A DNA stretch of 64,000 nt from Synchiropus splendidus (Eukaryota > Chordata > Actinopteri > Syngnathiformes > Callionymidae): the NCBI RefSeq assembly GCF_027744825.2, contig NC_071334.1:2948437-3012436 (forward strand), in the 5' to 3' direction. A model generated the notes under the pieces. That model saw only the letters and a list, made by a program, of their open reading frames with translations. It searched no databases and had not been told where the DNA came from. Made by a program: the position numbers and the translations under genes. Of this stretch, positions 38,101 to 49,000 are shown piece by piece. The stretch's first letter is position 1; every line of letters begins with the position of its first letter.

Positions 38101-39414
38101 CTGACATGGAAAACACCTTGGCCATGCTTCTGTGGGACCTGAGCATCAGGTCCGAGTGGACAAGGCCATCACCATGGGACACCAGACGTAAAGTAGCAGG
38201 AGAAGTAAACAATGTTGGTTCATGAGCCATGATGCCTTGCGCATTGAAATAAGACGGATGGAAGACTGGATTCAGTAACAACTCTAGTATAACAGAGGAG
38301 TCATCTTGGCTGGAGGACAACGATTCCCAGAATGGGGACGGGCACCTGAGAGCAGGAATCAGGCCTGCGTCCATGATGTCCAGCCAAAAATGAGCCCCAC
38401 AGACGAATGATCAACCAGCCACAGGGCAGAGTCCACCAGTGCCACGGACTTTACCTAATCCATGTGTAATGACCTGGGATCATGACTGAGAGTTTGACTC
38501 TTCACTTATGATGGTTTTATTAAGCTACGTAGCCTCACAACTGCCCATTTTCATCAGTCCAAATTGAGAAAACACATTTCTGTTTTGGTACTTGTGAGCT
38601 CACCCTCTCTCTGCGATCCAAAGGGTATCTTGCAGGACGTGCCTCCAGGAGTATGAGGTGCCGTACTCCAGGTTTAGCCAGGAAGGAAAGGGTTTGGCCC
38701 ATTCAGACTGGAGCTCCTCGACCATGGGTGTCAGAGGGTGGAATGTCTCGCGTAGGATGGAGAAGATATAAACTCCAGGTGGAGGAGTCCAGGTGTCTTG
38801 CAACATATTCTGAGGTGTTACACTTCAAGGCTTGTCAAGTGGACTTTTCCATCCAACAAAGCCCATGAGACGTAAACCTTCCTGGTCGACTCATAGATGT
38901 TGCAATTGGATGTTTCCGCTTACTCTGCATTTCCTGAGGGTCAAGCAGAGGTGGGCTCGAATGAGGTGGTGCGGGTTGTCATTGTAAGCGCTCCTTGCTA
39001 CTGTGCTTGTGGTGATACATGATATATATACTTGCCAAAAATGAGGCATTAACATCCCATACCAAGCGGCATGATCACCCTAAAGGTGCAACCAACCCCT
39101 CGGACTTTCCGGTGAAGTGCTCTTTATGCCGCCAGGAAGTGCCACAGCTGAGGCACATGACATCTGCATCTCACTGGGAAGCAAAAGATTCTGGAACAAG
39201 GATGTGTTGGTGTCTGGATAAGGTAGAAAGATATATTCGGAAAACATGTCTGTCAAGCTATCTCAGTGTACTCTTCTAGATCCTTCTAGATACATGTTTC
39301 TTGTATGTAGCAAAGCACTGGGCAACTGGGCCCTCGAGTGTTGTGGTGGCCATGAGTCGCTCCAGCTCATAAAACCTCAAAACAAGTGTGGGATGTGGGC
39401 TATCTGGTTGGTCC
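35170..39414. other. Spacer between TRIM and SIRT5-like genes
   Basis: A-rich and TA-rich tracts (about 36290-36350 and 37660-37740). The phrase GTCCACCAGTGCCAYGGAC occurs at about 36433 and 38429, probably pieces of one dispersed repeat. No gene recognised. Confidence 0.5.
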
Positions 39415-40132
39415 TTAGATTTTGTGGCAGCAGAGGGCGAAAGGCAGGATTTCAGCACACGGGCCCTGGAAGTGGAACCTGAAATAGAAAGGTTTCTATA
39501 TTAAAACCAAAGATGAATCAGCTGGCAGACAAAACACTTGAGGCCCTCCTGCTTCCTCAGTCCCCATCAGAGTTCAGATCATGACGCTCGGGAAGAGTGA
39601 CCCTCGAGCGCCCTCTAGTGGTTTACTTTTGGATTTTTCCGCACATCTTACAAAAAAAAATAAATAAATAAAATAAAACAAATCCACCTCTACAAAGATG
39701 AGTCGCTTTTTTTTAATTACAAAAGCAGAGAAATTAGAGGACCCTCAAACTAAAAGGAAACTTCAGGAGCCTTTGACGTGTACCTGCAGGACATGGTCAC
39801 TAGTGTGGGCTCCAGGTTGAACTCTGCGACAGGGATGCCTCGGTCCACCACCTGATGTGCAAACATGGCCACTGGAAACATGGTGGAGGATATTCCCGCC
39901 TGCGGTGGTGTCATATCACGGAGAAGAAAGTAGAGGCTGTCGCTAAAGAGTCTTTCACCAGCTCAGTTCACACTTGAGTTATTTTCAGCACTTTAGCTTT
40001 CAAAGAAGAGTCACATTGAAACATCTGTTCAACCCCAGGAAGGGATATTTAAAGATGTTTAAATCTCCTGGGGTAAACAAAAATCCTCGGCCAAAATAAT
40101 AATAATGACAAATAAATAAATAAATAAATAAA

Positions 40133-40170
<38 letters not shown>

Positions 40171-43100
40171 ATAATAATAATAATAGCTCAGTCACATGAT
40201 TGTAGAACTGTTCAGTAGTATTCAAAGTGAATGATCACTCAGGAACATCTGCTTCCTGAACAACCGGGCTCATCCCTCACCACCAAGCAGAGGTCACAGT
40301 TGTTCAGCACGTCGTTGGCACATCTCAGTAAGTCGTGGTCCAGAGGTTCTCCGGTCCAAACGACCGCGGGCCTCAGCAGTCCGTTACAGCCCAGGTGATC
40401 ACACCTGAGGACGCAGTTCTGGCTGAGAACGTGGTGCGACTGGGAAGAAGAGGAGATGGAGGATCTCCGCTAGACTGAAGTGTCACCTGGGCAGGTCTTC
40501 CTCCAGGATCAAAGCATCCTCCGTGTTTCGATCTGGAAGTCTGGGAATCCAAATCAAATCAGTCACTTTAAAGTCACATTTAATAAAGACACCCATTCAG
40601 CTGCAGGAGAAGATTCTTTCCCTGAGATCACAGGCCACACGTAACATCACATGCCGTTTTTGGCGACAATTGTACTAGGCGCTTTTAGCTTGTGAAGGTT
40701 CGTTCAATTATTTCACGTCATTTTCCTCCCACGTGATGTTCATTCTGACAATGAATACTCTAATCAGGAATGATGGATCAGTGGAGGGATGGATGGATGA
40801 TGGATAGATGGACAGAGCAACGGATGGATGGATGAATGATGGATGGATGGATGGATGGATGGATGATGGATAGATGGACAGAGCAACGGATGGATGGATG
40901 AATGATGGATGGATGGATGGATGGATGGATGATGGATAGATGGACAGAGCAACGGATGGATGGATGGATGGGTGGATGGATGGATGGATGGATGGATGGA
41001 TGGATGATGGATAGATGGACAGAGCAACGGATGGATGGATGAATGATGAATGGATGGATGGATGGATGGATGATGGATAGATGGACAGAGCAACGGATGG
41101 ATGGATGGATGGGTGGATGGAGAGCCGTATGAACAGATGACAGATAGATGGATGATGGATGGCGGGATGGATAGAAGGATGGACAGGCAGACGGGTGTAC
41201 AGACAGATGGATGGACAGACAGATGGATGGATGGATGATGGACAGATGAACAGATCAACAAACGAATGGATGAATGGATGAGGGATGCATGGATGATAGG
41301 CAGATGGATGAATTCATGAATGGATGGCTGAATGGATGGATGGATGATGGATGGATGGATGGATGGATGGAGAGCCGTACGAACAGATAGACAGATAGAT
41401 GGATGATGGATGGTGGGATGGATAGAAGGATGGACAGGCAGATGGGTGTACAGACAGATGGACGGACAGACAGATGGATGGATGGATGATGGACAGATCA
41501 ACAAACCAATGGATGAATGGGTGAGCGATGCATGGATGATAGGCAGATGGATGAATTCATGAATGGATGGCTGGATGGATGAGGGGTGGACAGAGAAATA
41601 GATGGACGGGCTGATGGATGATGGATAGATGATGGACGGATGGATGATAGTCAGATGGATGGATAGATTTCCTAACTCAGGATATTGTATCAAAATGTAT
41701 TCAAGCTACGTAATCGGAGTGTGCCACACCGATGGGAGCTCCGCGTCCACTCAGTATTTTTAATATTGTTTACACTCTCCTTTCTCACTTTTTGCCACAG
41801 TCCTATGCCGCATGTGTGATCGTAATACACTTTTGGAGATCCGTTTGTCAGTCACGACAGACGTTAAACCAACTTTCACTTTCGACTCCACTGCAGACGC
41901 ACTTGTGTGGACCCTTTGTTCTGAGAGTCGCCTCCGCAAAGGAGAGGGAGAGGCAAGCGTGCTGGCGTGTAATGGTGAACCCACCAGACACAGATAGACC
42001 CACCCAACATCTTGCTCACAAATGTTCAGTCTCTGGGGAACAGGACGGATAATCTGCACGCACAGATCTATTTGCGGGACATGAGGAGCTGCTGTCTTTT
42101 TGCTGTCACGGAAACATGGGTGGACACATCCGTTCCAGACTCCGCCGTCACCCCGGACAACTTTACCATCTACCGGATGGACAGATCGAAGGACTCAGGC
42201 AAGTCTTGCGGAGGGGGGGTGCTTCGTGGTTAAGTCCTCGTGGGCTACAGATGCACCCACTATAAGAACTTACTGCACCCAATCCATGGATCAAAGTCAG
42301 ACCCTTTTATTCAGCTCAGTCATACTTAGAAAAGTCTACAGACAAAGGCTGTAAAGACACAGTCGCTTCACCAGCTATATGGATTTATAAATGAGCTTGA
42401 AAACTCACACCCAGATGTCGCCTTTATTGATTTGGAGGACTTTTAACAGAGCCAACATGAGAACAGTTCACACTTGGTTTCTCTACCAACTAGGGGGGAG
42501 CAGATTCGGGATCACTGCTACACCCCATTCCAAAACAGTTACAAATGCCTCCCCCTCCCAGCATTTGGTAGATCTGACCACGGTGCAATTCTTCTCCTGC
42601 CTACATACAAACAAAGTCTTAAAGTGGACAAACCACTTTCCAGGCAGATCCACAAATGGAGCAGAACAGCTGATGATGTCCTGCTGCACAAGACTGCTTT
42701 GAAACAACAGACTGGCAGATTTTTCTTGTTTTGTTCCATAGTTAGCAAGTGTACTCTGTGTGAAATAGTTCAGAAAGTCTTGTCCAGTCCAGTCAGCCCT
42801 GCCCAGAAGCCCAGTGTCCTTCGTGCATCTCTACTCACCCTTTTCCCTCCAGTGCAGGACAGATGGGGTTGTTGTAGTTGTCTTCTTCGTAGTAGCACTC
42901 CAAACACCGTGTCCGGAACAAGCTTCCTGATGAACGAAAATGAAATTATATATATATATATATAAAACCATATATGGTTGCCAAGCCTCGCAGGCATGGT
43001 TGAATCCCACTACTGCTGTACATATGTTTATTACAATGACTTTAAGTCCCTAAATAGCTTCTCAAACAAATCCTGTGTTTGCTGTTTGCCGTCCCATGAC

Positions 43101-43652
43101 TCAGATGTTGTTAGCCCCCGGGGCATGAATGGCTCTATGTGACTTTTGGAAGAACAGCGATGTTGCCTTCCACATGTCCAATTAAAGACCCCCTCACTTT
43201 GCAGTGCCTCACCGTGCATCTCCAGAAGGTTCTGGGATCCAGCCCTGCGGTGCAACTCGTCCACATTCTCCGTGATAACGGTGACCTTCCGCTCCTGCTT
43301 GCTCAAAACCTCCTCACACTGGGCGATGGCCTGGTAGCAGGGATTCGGGTCGGCCGTGAGAACCGCCTGTCGACGGTGGTGGTAGAACTCCCAGATGCGC
43401 GAGGGGTTCTTCGCGAAGGCGTGCGGGTTGGCGAGGTCCTGTCCGAGAGGAGAGTGAGGGAACGTTCAATCCAACTACCCTCAATGGAGCCATTCTTGTG
43501 TTGACAGCAACCAGCTGTTGGGGATACCTGAGCCTGCCATTTCCTCCAGAACCCAGCGAAGGATGGCGTCTCATTGTCCGAGCTCAGACCAGGTCCGGTG
43601 ATGATGACAATGTCCTTGGACTGGGAGAGGAGCTGCCTGAAAGCCGACAGGT
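39415..43652 (-). CDS. sirt5: SIRT5-like sirtuin with altered NAD-binding motif
   Basis: Seven exons on the minus strand: 43528-43652, 43213-43438, 42839-42926, 40487-40540, 40281-40404, 39784-39899, 39415-39478. All have AG/GT borders and joining phases; the stop is TAA at 39415-39417. They give 264 residues, collinear with human SIRT5 from the start of the sirtuin core to the end; the 5' exon is not identified. SIRT5 is a class III deacylase (desuccinylase, demalonylase) of mitochondria and cytosol. Kept features: catalytic His (LEMHG), NVDELH, both zinc Cys pairs (C-L-E-C and C-x4-C), and the Tyr and Arg of FYHHRR that correspond to the acyl-reading residues. Altered features: GAGVSAESG..P.FRG reads [15 protein letters not shown] with three residues missing after it, TQN is TEN, and RPHVVWFGE is RPAVVWTGE. 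It is either a diverged paralog or a fast-evolving ortholog, probably with weak or no deacylase activity. Confidence 0.85.
40106..40184. repeat. AAAT, ACT and AAT compound microsatellite
   Basis: AAAT tetramers, then about 12 CTA units, then TAA units, in the SIRT5-like intron between exons 40281-40404 and 39784-39899. Confidence 0.95.
40786..41670. repeat. GGAT tetranucleotide array with longer-period structure
   Basis: Nearly continuous GGAT/GATG with a repeating insert (ATAGATGGACAGAGCAACGG) every 66-75 bp in the left half and a second longer block duplicated (AGAGCCGTA...CAGATGG) around 41120 and 41370. It lies in the SIRT5-like intron 40541-42838. Confidence 0.93.
41985..42790 (+). pseudogene. 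LINE AP-endonuclease relic in a SIRT5-like intron
   Basis: Plus-strand frames read [52 protein letters not shown], then in other frames [19 protein letters not shown] and [20 protein letters not shown] followed by [16 protein letters not shown]. These are motifs of L2/CR1-type endonuclease domains (TETW, SDH). It is frameshifted, and antisense to the sirtuin gene. Confidence 0.75.
42839..42926 (-). CDS. sirt5: SIRT5-like exon with the first zinc-binding Cys pair
   Basis: An 88-nt exon read as [17 protein letters not shown] followed by [11 protein letters not shown]. This matches the SIRT5 segment SLFKTRCTSCG...PICPAL, with both Cys conserved. The phases (2 nt in, 2 nt out) are what is needed to join the 43213 and 40540 exon ends. 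It lies beside a LINE relic on the opposite strand. Confidence 0.85.
43528..43652 (-). CDS. sirt5: SIRT5-like exon carrying the degenerate NAD-binding loop
   Basis: A 125-nt exon with a TTTCTCCACAG acceptor and a CAG|GTATCC donor. It encodes [19 protein letters not shown], then [14 protein letters not shown], then FWRKWQAQ. The Gly-Ala-Gly becomes Gly-Pro-Gly and the Arg of FRG becomes Ala, in an exon whose ends and flanks remain clearly SIRT5. Confidence 0.86.
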
Positions 43653-44234
43653 CTGTGGAGAAATAGGCCCAGTGAGAGGCGCCATCGTAACGGAGCGCGG
43701 GAAGAGGACAGACCTGTGCTTGGCTGACTAGTCAACATCCTCAGACTTGTGAGGAGCTGGGACAACGTCAGGCGGCTGTTTGGTTTGAACCATCCGGATG
43801 CTTCTGTCCTCCATTAGAGGCCCACACACATGGCTTCCAGTGCATGTGAAGCACCGTGGAATTGTCTGACCAGATGGTTCACAGGCCCAGTTGATCTTGT
43901 TGACGTTACCATGGCGACACTAGGCCTTAGTAGGTAACAAAGCAACTATCAAATAAAGGCAGTGCAGAGGTGAACGGTAAAAGGTGATATTGAGTCTCGT
44001 CCAGTTGATAGAGCTTCTGTCGCCAGACAGGTTGGTCGCTAAAAAGCTGGTGACCACAGGACAGCTCAGCTCTGTCTACACCGTGACTGAGACCGCATGA
44101 ATGAACGCCTATACTGACCATGGACCTGGACTTGGAGAAGCTGATCCTTATGTCAGCACAGAAAACTGATAAAGCCAGCAGCACCACTTCACTTGTCGAA
44201 TGCACTGAGGATACATATGCACACACGCACACAT

Positions 44235-44790
44235 CCAAGCTCGTATTTCTATCCATGTTAGGACGTTTGGTAGTTTCTCATGGCCTTAACCCTTTCCCCA
44301 GCCTCTCCCTCTAAAGCTAACCATCTAAAACAAATGGCTAACCTTAACCAGGACTCACCAACCAAACGTACAACCAGTTATTTTGAAGTCTGTATTGTCA
44401 AACTGAGGCTTAATCTGGTGGGTACCAGCCAAATGTCCCAACAAAGTCATACGGTCCTCAAAGAATAGTTTTGTTGTTAAGAATTGGTCTCCACAAAGTA
44501 GGATAAACAAGCCCTCCTGCACACACAAACAAGGGCTTGCTGCACAATTGTGGGGACCGCTTATTGCCGTCACCCTTTCCCCAGCCTCTCGCCCTAAACC
44601 TAACCATCTAAAACACATGGCTCACTTCAGCCAGGACTCTGAGCTAAACTTAAACATAGTTATAATGACGCACTTATTTTTTTGTCTTCATCACTTCAAA
44701 TTGCGGCTTAACCTTGTGGGGTCTGCAAAAAGGCCCCACAGAGACATAAGGGCCCCACAAGTGTTCTATCCAAACTTGCTGAAACGCACG
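44235..44790 (+). repeat. Fish CCCCAGCCTCTC-type dispersed repeat, two tandem copies
   Basis: Two related units, each with CCTTTCCCCAGCCTCTC, TAACCATCTAAAACA, GGCTAACCTTAACCAGGACT and TTGAAGTCT...AACTGAGGCTTAA, ending in CCCCACAAAG-like text, beside CA-rich sequence. A third copy lies at 57590-57770, and minus-strand relatives lie at 14030-14270 and 20830-20960. Confidence 0.6.
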
Positions 44791-45712
44791 CACAAGTCGG
44801 GCTATCAAGCACAACCTTCTCTAAATGAATTTATTGTATTGCCTCCAGTTGAAAAGTAACCAGTTGGACATGTTATTCATCAAACTGAAAGGTGGTAACC
44901 TTTTAAAATCCCCCCTCAAGCTCCTTAAATTATTTACATGATTTACTGATTTACAGGGTAAATTACAAACAGTAGTGTGCAGCGTCTGCGTCGAGAATTC
45001 TCCACTGCGCTTTCAGCTCCGCAGCCAAAAGGAATCATGGCATCGGTAAATGTTGATTCAGTTCTTTTTTTCCGCATTGGTTTTCCTTGGTGTGTATTGT
45101 CATTTGTGGTGCTGCCAGCGGTGCCAACGGACCTCTCTGTTTGTCTGCTCTGAATAATTATTCTGCCGACTCTGAAGATGAGATGCATTTCCAGCATTTA
45201 AAAAAATATTAATGCCACTTGACTGAATTGTTTTAAGATTGCTTGAGCCTTGAAATCATGTTTGTTATTATTATGTTGTTGTTTTTTAAATATTATTCTG
45301 CCAGAAACAGTGACTGTGAAAAAATTGTGCTTCAATGTCATTGAAAAATATTCAATATAAATAAGAAAAAAATGGTAATGGGCTGCTGCCAGGAAGTGTT
45401 AGTAGACGTTATCAAATGTGTCAGTCAAGACGTAAATAGAAGGTTGGCTTAAACTGTGGAAGTAGTTTAAACAAAAGTAAGTAAATAAATTAATAATTGT
45501 CAAAATACATCTTTCTTTCAATCAGTCATTTTAAAAATAACAGGGGTGAAAATGTTTAGAAAAAAATATGAATTTCTTTTTCTGATTAAAAAAATAATAA
45601 TATGAATAGAATGATCTGAACAAAAGTGCTTCCATGAATAAAGACAGCTGCAATTTATCAAGTCAAAAGTGAAAACATTGTAAAAGATTATCAAGTAAAG
45701 AGTGTAGACAAT

Positions 45713-45714
45713 AC

Positions 45715-45770
<56 letters not shown>

Positions 45771-45771
45771 G
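45713..45771. repeat. AAT trinucleotide microsatellite
   Basis: About 19 TAA/AAT units running into a GAA stretch, in the spacer upstream of ALT-like copy 1. Confidence 0.97.
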
Positions 45772-46042
45772 GAAGAAGAAGAAGAAATCTGAAAATATAT
45801 ATTTTCAGTTATGTAACAACATATGGTGACGACTGATACTCATAAAAAAACAACGTAGTTTAGTACTACTCCCAAAGTCAAGATAAGTTTAATAATTGTA
45901 TTATTAGAATATTTAAAATATTAAAATAATTGTATTATTTAGAAAATAATACAATCCATTATATACACAACTCTGATAACAAAATAAAAATAAAATAAAA
46001 TAAAATATATTTTTGGTCTGTGAGTGAAAACGCGGACCCATC

Positions 46043-49000
46043 ATGGTTAAAAGTTATGATCGACGAGTGATCATGAGAAACTGGGCTGTGATCGAATATC
46101 TCCGGCAGGTGACGCTCCCCGGACGTCGAGAGGTTTTGGACGTGAGCTCTGGAGACTCCCACAAGGCAGGAATGAAGCCCGTCACCTTCATCCGACAGGT
46201 GCGCTCCCACGTGACTCGTCTCGTCACGGTCAGACTCGTCATGGAGTCGCGTCCTTCAGGTGCTGGCGGCGTGTCTCCACCCGGAGCTGCTGAACTACAA
46301 CATTCTGCCGGCAGATGTCGCTGACAGAGCACGAGAGTTTCTGGAAGCCTGCGACGGTGGGAGCGTGGGTGAGGCCTCTAACAAATATAAACATGAAATA
46401 AAAAAATAAATACTAATAATTATCGTATTAAAAAAAAAAAAAAAAGTCAGTCCAAAGAGTTCTACGGACAGTCTGATCAGCTGTCCTTGATGTGCTCCTT
46501 CAGGTTCCTACACCCCCTCCTCTGGTCTGACCCATGTCCGGAGAACCATCGCCGAGTTCATCACCAGACGGGACGGAGGAGTGCCGTCACGTGGCGAGGA
46601 CGTCTTCATCGCCAGCGGCCGTCACAGAGCAATGACGGTACCCACAGCACATATGTTTCTCCTCAGTTGTGTATAGAGCTTGAATGACGTGTGTGAATGG
46701 CGAGCGGGGCCGTGAGGGGGGGGGGGACCTGGACCCTGCTGAAAACTCAAAACCAGTTCCACTGAAACTCGTGCCCTGGAGCTACGAAGCAAGATAATCC
46801 AGGTCGCACCGTAGCGGCTCGGTGGAAAGGATGGTGAATGGGAAGGTCACGTGACCCCGCCTGACAAAGTGTGAGTCAATATTACTTTTACATCCAGATG
46901 GAGCTGCGGAGTCCTTTGAAGTGTGACTAAAATGGCAAAGTCACATGACCCATGAAGATCATTGAACTGAGAGAGAAGAAAGAAAAATGGACATTTTTTC
47001 TCTTTGTTCACTTTTCTTCTTGTGTGACACTAAACTACTGTTGCCAAGGTGATATTCAAACTGCTGTCCGGAGCTGAGGGTCAGACCCGGACCGGTGTCC
47101 TGGTCCCCTCTCCCGGCCCTCACGCCCTGCCGATGCTGCTGGACCACACACGGGTGACACTGGTGCCCTACCAGCTGAGAGAGGACCGGAGTTGGGCTGT
47201 GGACCTGGAGGAACTACAGCGATCGCTGAAGGCCGCCAGGGGGCGCTGTAACCCGAGAGCCATTTTCATCAGCAATCCTGGAGACCCGACAGGTCAGCGG
47301 GAGGGTTTTAGCTGTCGGGTCAAAGCTGCCGCCACCATCACGTTGTGCTGTTTCAGGTCATGTGCAGGAGAAGAGATCCATCCAGGAAGTGATCCAGTTT
47401 GCATCCGCCAACCGACTCCTCCTGCTGGTGGACGAGGTGACACAACAGTTTCACTTCATGTTGATATTTTAAATGACATTTAATGTCGATCTCCAGGTCT
47501 TTCAGGACAATGTGTTTGGAGCAGAGCGCGAGTTTGTGTCCTATAAGAGAGTCTTGTTTGAGATGGGTGAGGAGCACCGCAGCACGGTGGAGATGGTCTC
47601 CTTCCACGGACTTGCCGCTCCGTGCCTCGCAGAGTGAGTGATTCAGTAGTGGAGCGTCGATGAGGCTTCATGAAACAGGGTCCTGACTTTCAGCGGCCAC
47701 TACATGGCGCTGTCCGCTGTAAAAAGTTTGCACTTGAACAACTCATTCACATCATTTCGGAATCAAGAGCCCCATCTAGTGGCCTCTGAAAATGAGGACA
47801 CTGTTACAGCAACCCTGCAATACTGTTTCATGAAGCCTCATCTACCCACCACTTGTAATTCAGATCTCGACCATGGAGGCTGTCACTTCATCACCAGAAC
47901 CGTTCTCCTCTCAAACCACGATTCAGCATGAAGAAACCGAGTATCAAGCCAAGTCTAGAGTTCTCATCTTGTTCTTAAGAAGCCGAACCTTAAACCTGAA
48001 GCTCACAGCGCCTCCCTCTGGCCAGGAAATGGTGCAACCATTCACACAGGTCTCACCAAGTCAGTCCAACGTCCAGGTCATCACTGACTCATGGCACCAC
48101 ATCACAAGCACCCAGTCAGACCAAGTCCTGTGCCACATGTTCTTCTGACCATTTGATGATGAAGGTCTTCCGTCAGTTGACCAAGATGTTGTTCCATGGA
48201 GGGATCAGTCGAACTTATGTCACATCCCTTGTACTTCTCTCCAAGTCATGCCTTGATCTGGAAACTGACTGTTGAGCATTTAGAAATGGAAGACTTGAAG
48301 GCGCAGACACGGTTCTCTTCTTCCTCTTCAGTCGACCAGCAACATTGAAGCACCTGCCTTTGCTCATCAAAGCCATGGGCTACTGATGTCTTCCACCCTG
48401 AGTCACAAGGCAACTGAGCAAGCTTTGTCTTCCAGATGTGGCCTGATGGCCGGCTATATGGAGGTGGTCAACATGGATCCTCAGGTGAAGATGTTCGTCG
48501 ACACAACGTTAACCGCCGACATCAATGCGCCGGTCAGCGGACAGCTGGCTCTGGACATGATGCTCAACCCACCTCAACCTGGAGAACCGTCTTGGCCCAA
48601 ATACACACAGGTACAAAATCAAAGCAACAATACTTCTGACTCTGATGACCACCTTTCCTCCCATCAAAGGAGACTCTTCATGTCCGGACGGCAATTTCTG
48701 ATAATGCTAACCGAGCTCTGGAGCTCCTCAACGGTCTTCCCGGCGTGAGCTGCCTGCCCGTGAGCGCCGGAATCTTCCTCTACCCTCATCTACGTTTACC
48801 TCCAGAGACTTGGGATCAGGTCGAGGTTGGTGGAGACAAGCTCCCATGAAACTAGTGTCTGGGTTCATCTTGTCCTGCTGGTGTGTTGCGTGAAGCCCAT
48901 AGAGCTGCACAGTGCTGACAGAGGATTGTGGATGAAGTAAATGAAACTGACTCCTCACTGTGCAGCAACCGCCTGGTCTCACCCTGATCAACCAGGCGGT

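Larger units (their letters stand above)
43653..46042. other. Head-to-head spacer between SIRT5-like and ALT-like genes
   Basis: Should contain the missing 5' exon(s) and promoter of the SIRT5-like gene and the promoter of ALT-like copy 1. I see the two dispersed-repeat copies, AT-rich DNA and the AAT microsatellite. ATGGCATCG|GTAAAT at 45037 could be a tiny first exon in phase 0 with 46109, but this is unsupported. Confidence 0.4.

Noticed and set aside
39019..39279. Frame with CSLCRQEVPQLRH, resembling a zinc finger
   Set aside because: Spacing and hydrophobic residues do not fit C2H2 or other finger types. It is a single short frame near the sirtuin 3' end.
40640..40670. A Cys-rich reading (complement strand) considered as the missing sirtuin zinc exon
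   Set aside because: Wrong Cys spacing and a stop follows. The true exon was found at 42839-42926 with correct phases.
40764..41693. 309-codon minus-strand frame of HPSIHPSI repeats
   Set aside because: It is only the translation of the GGAT array.
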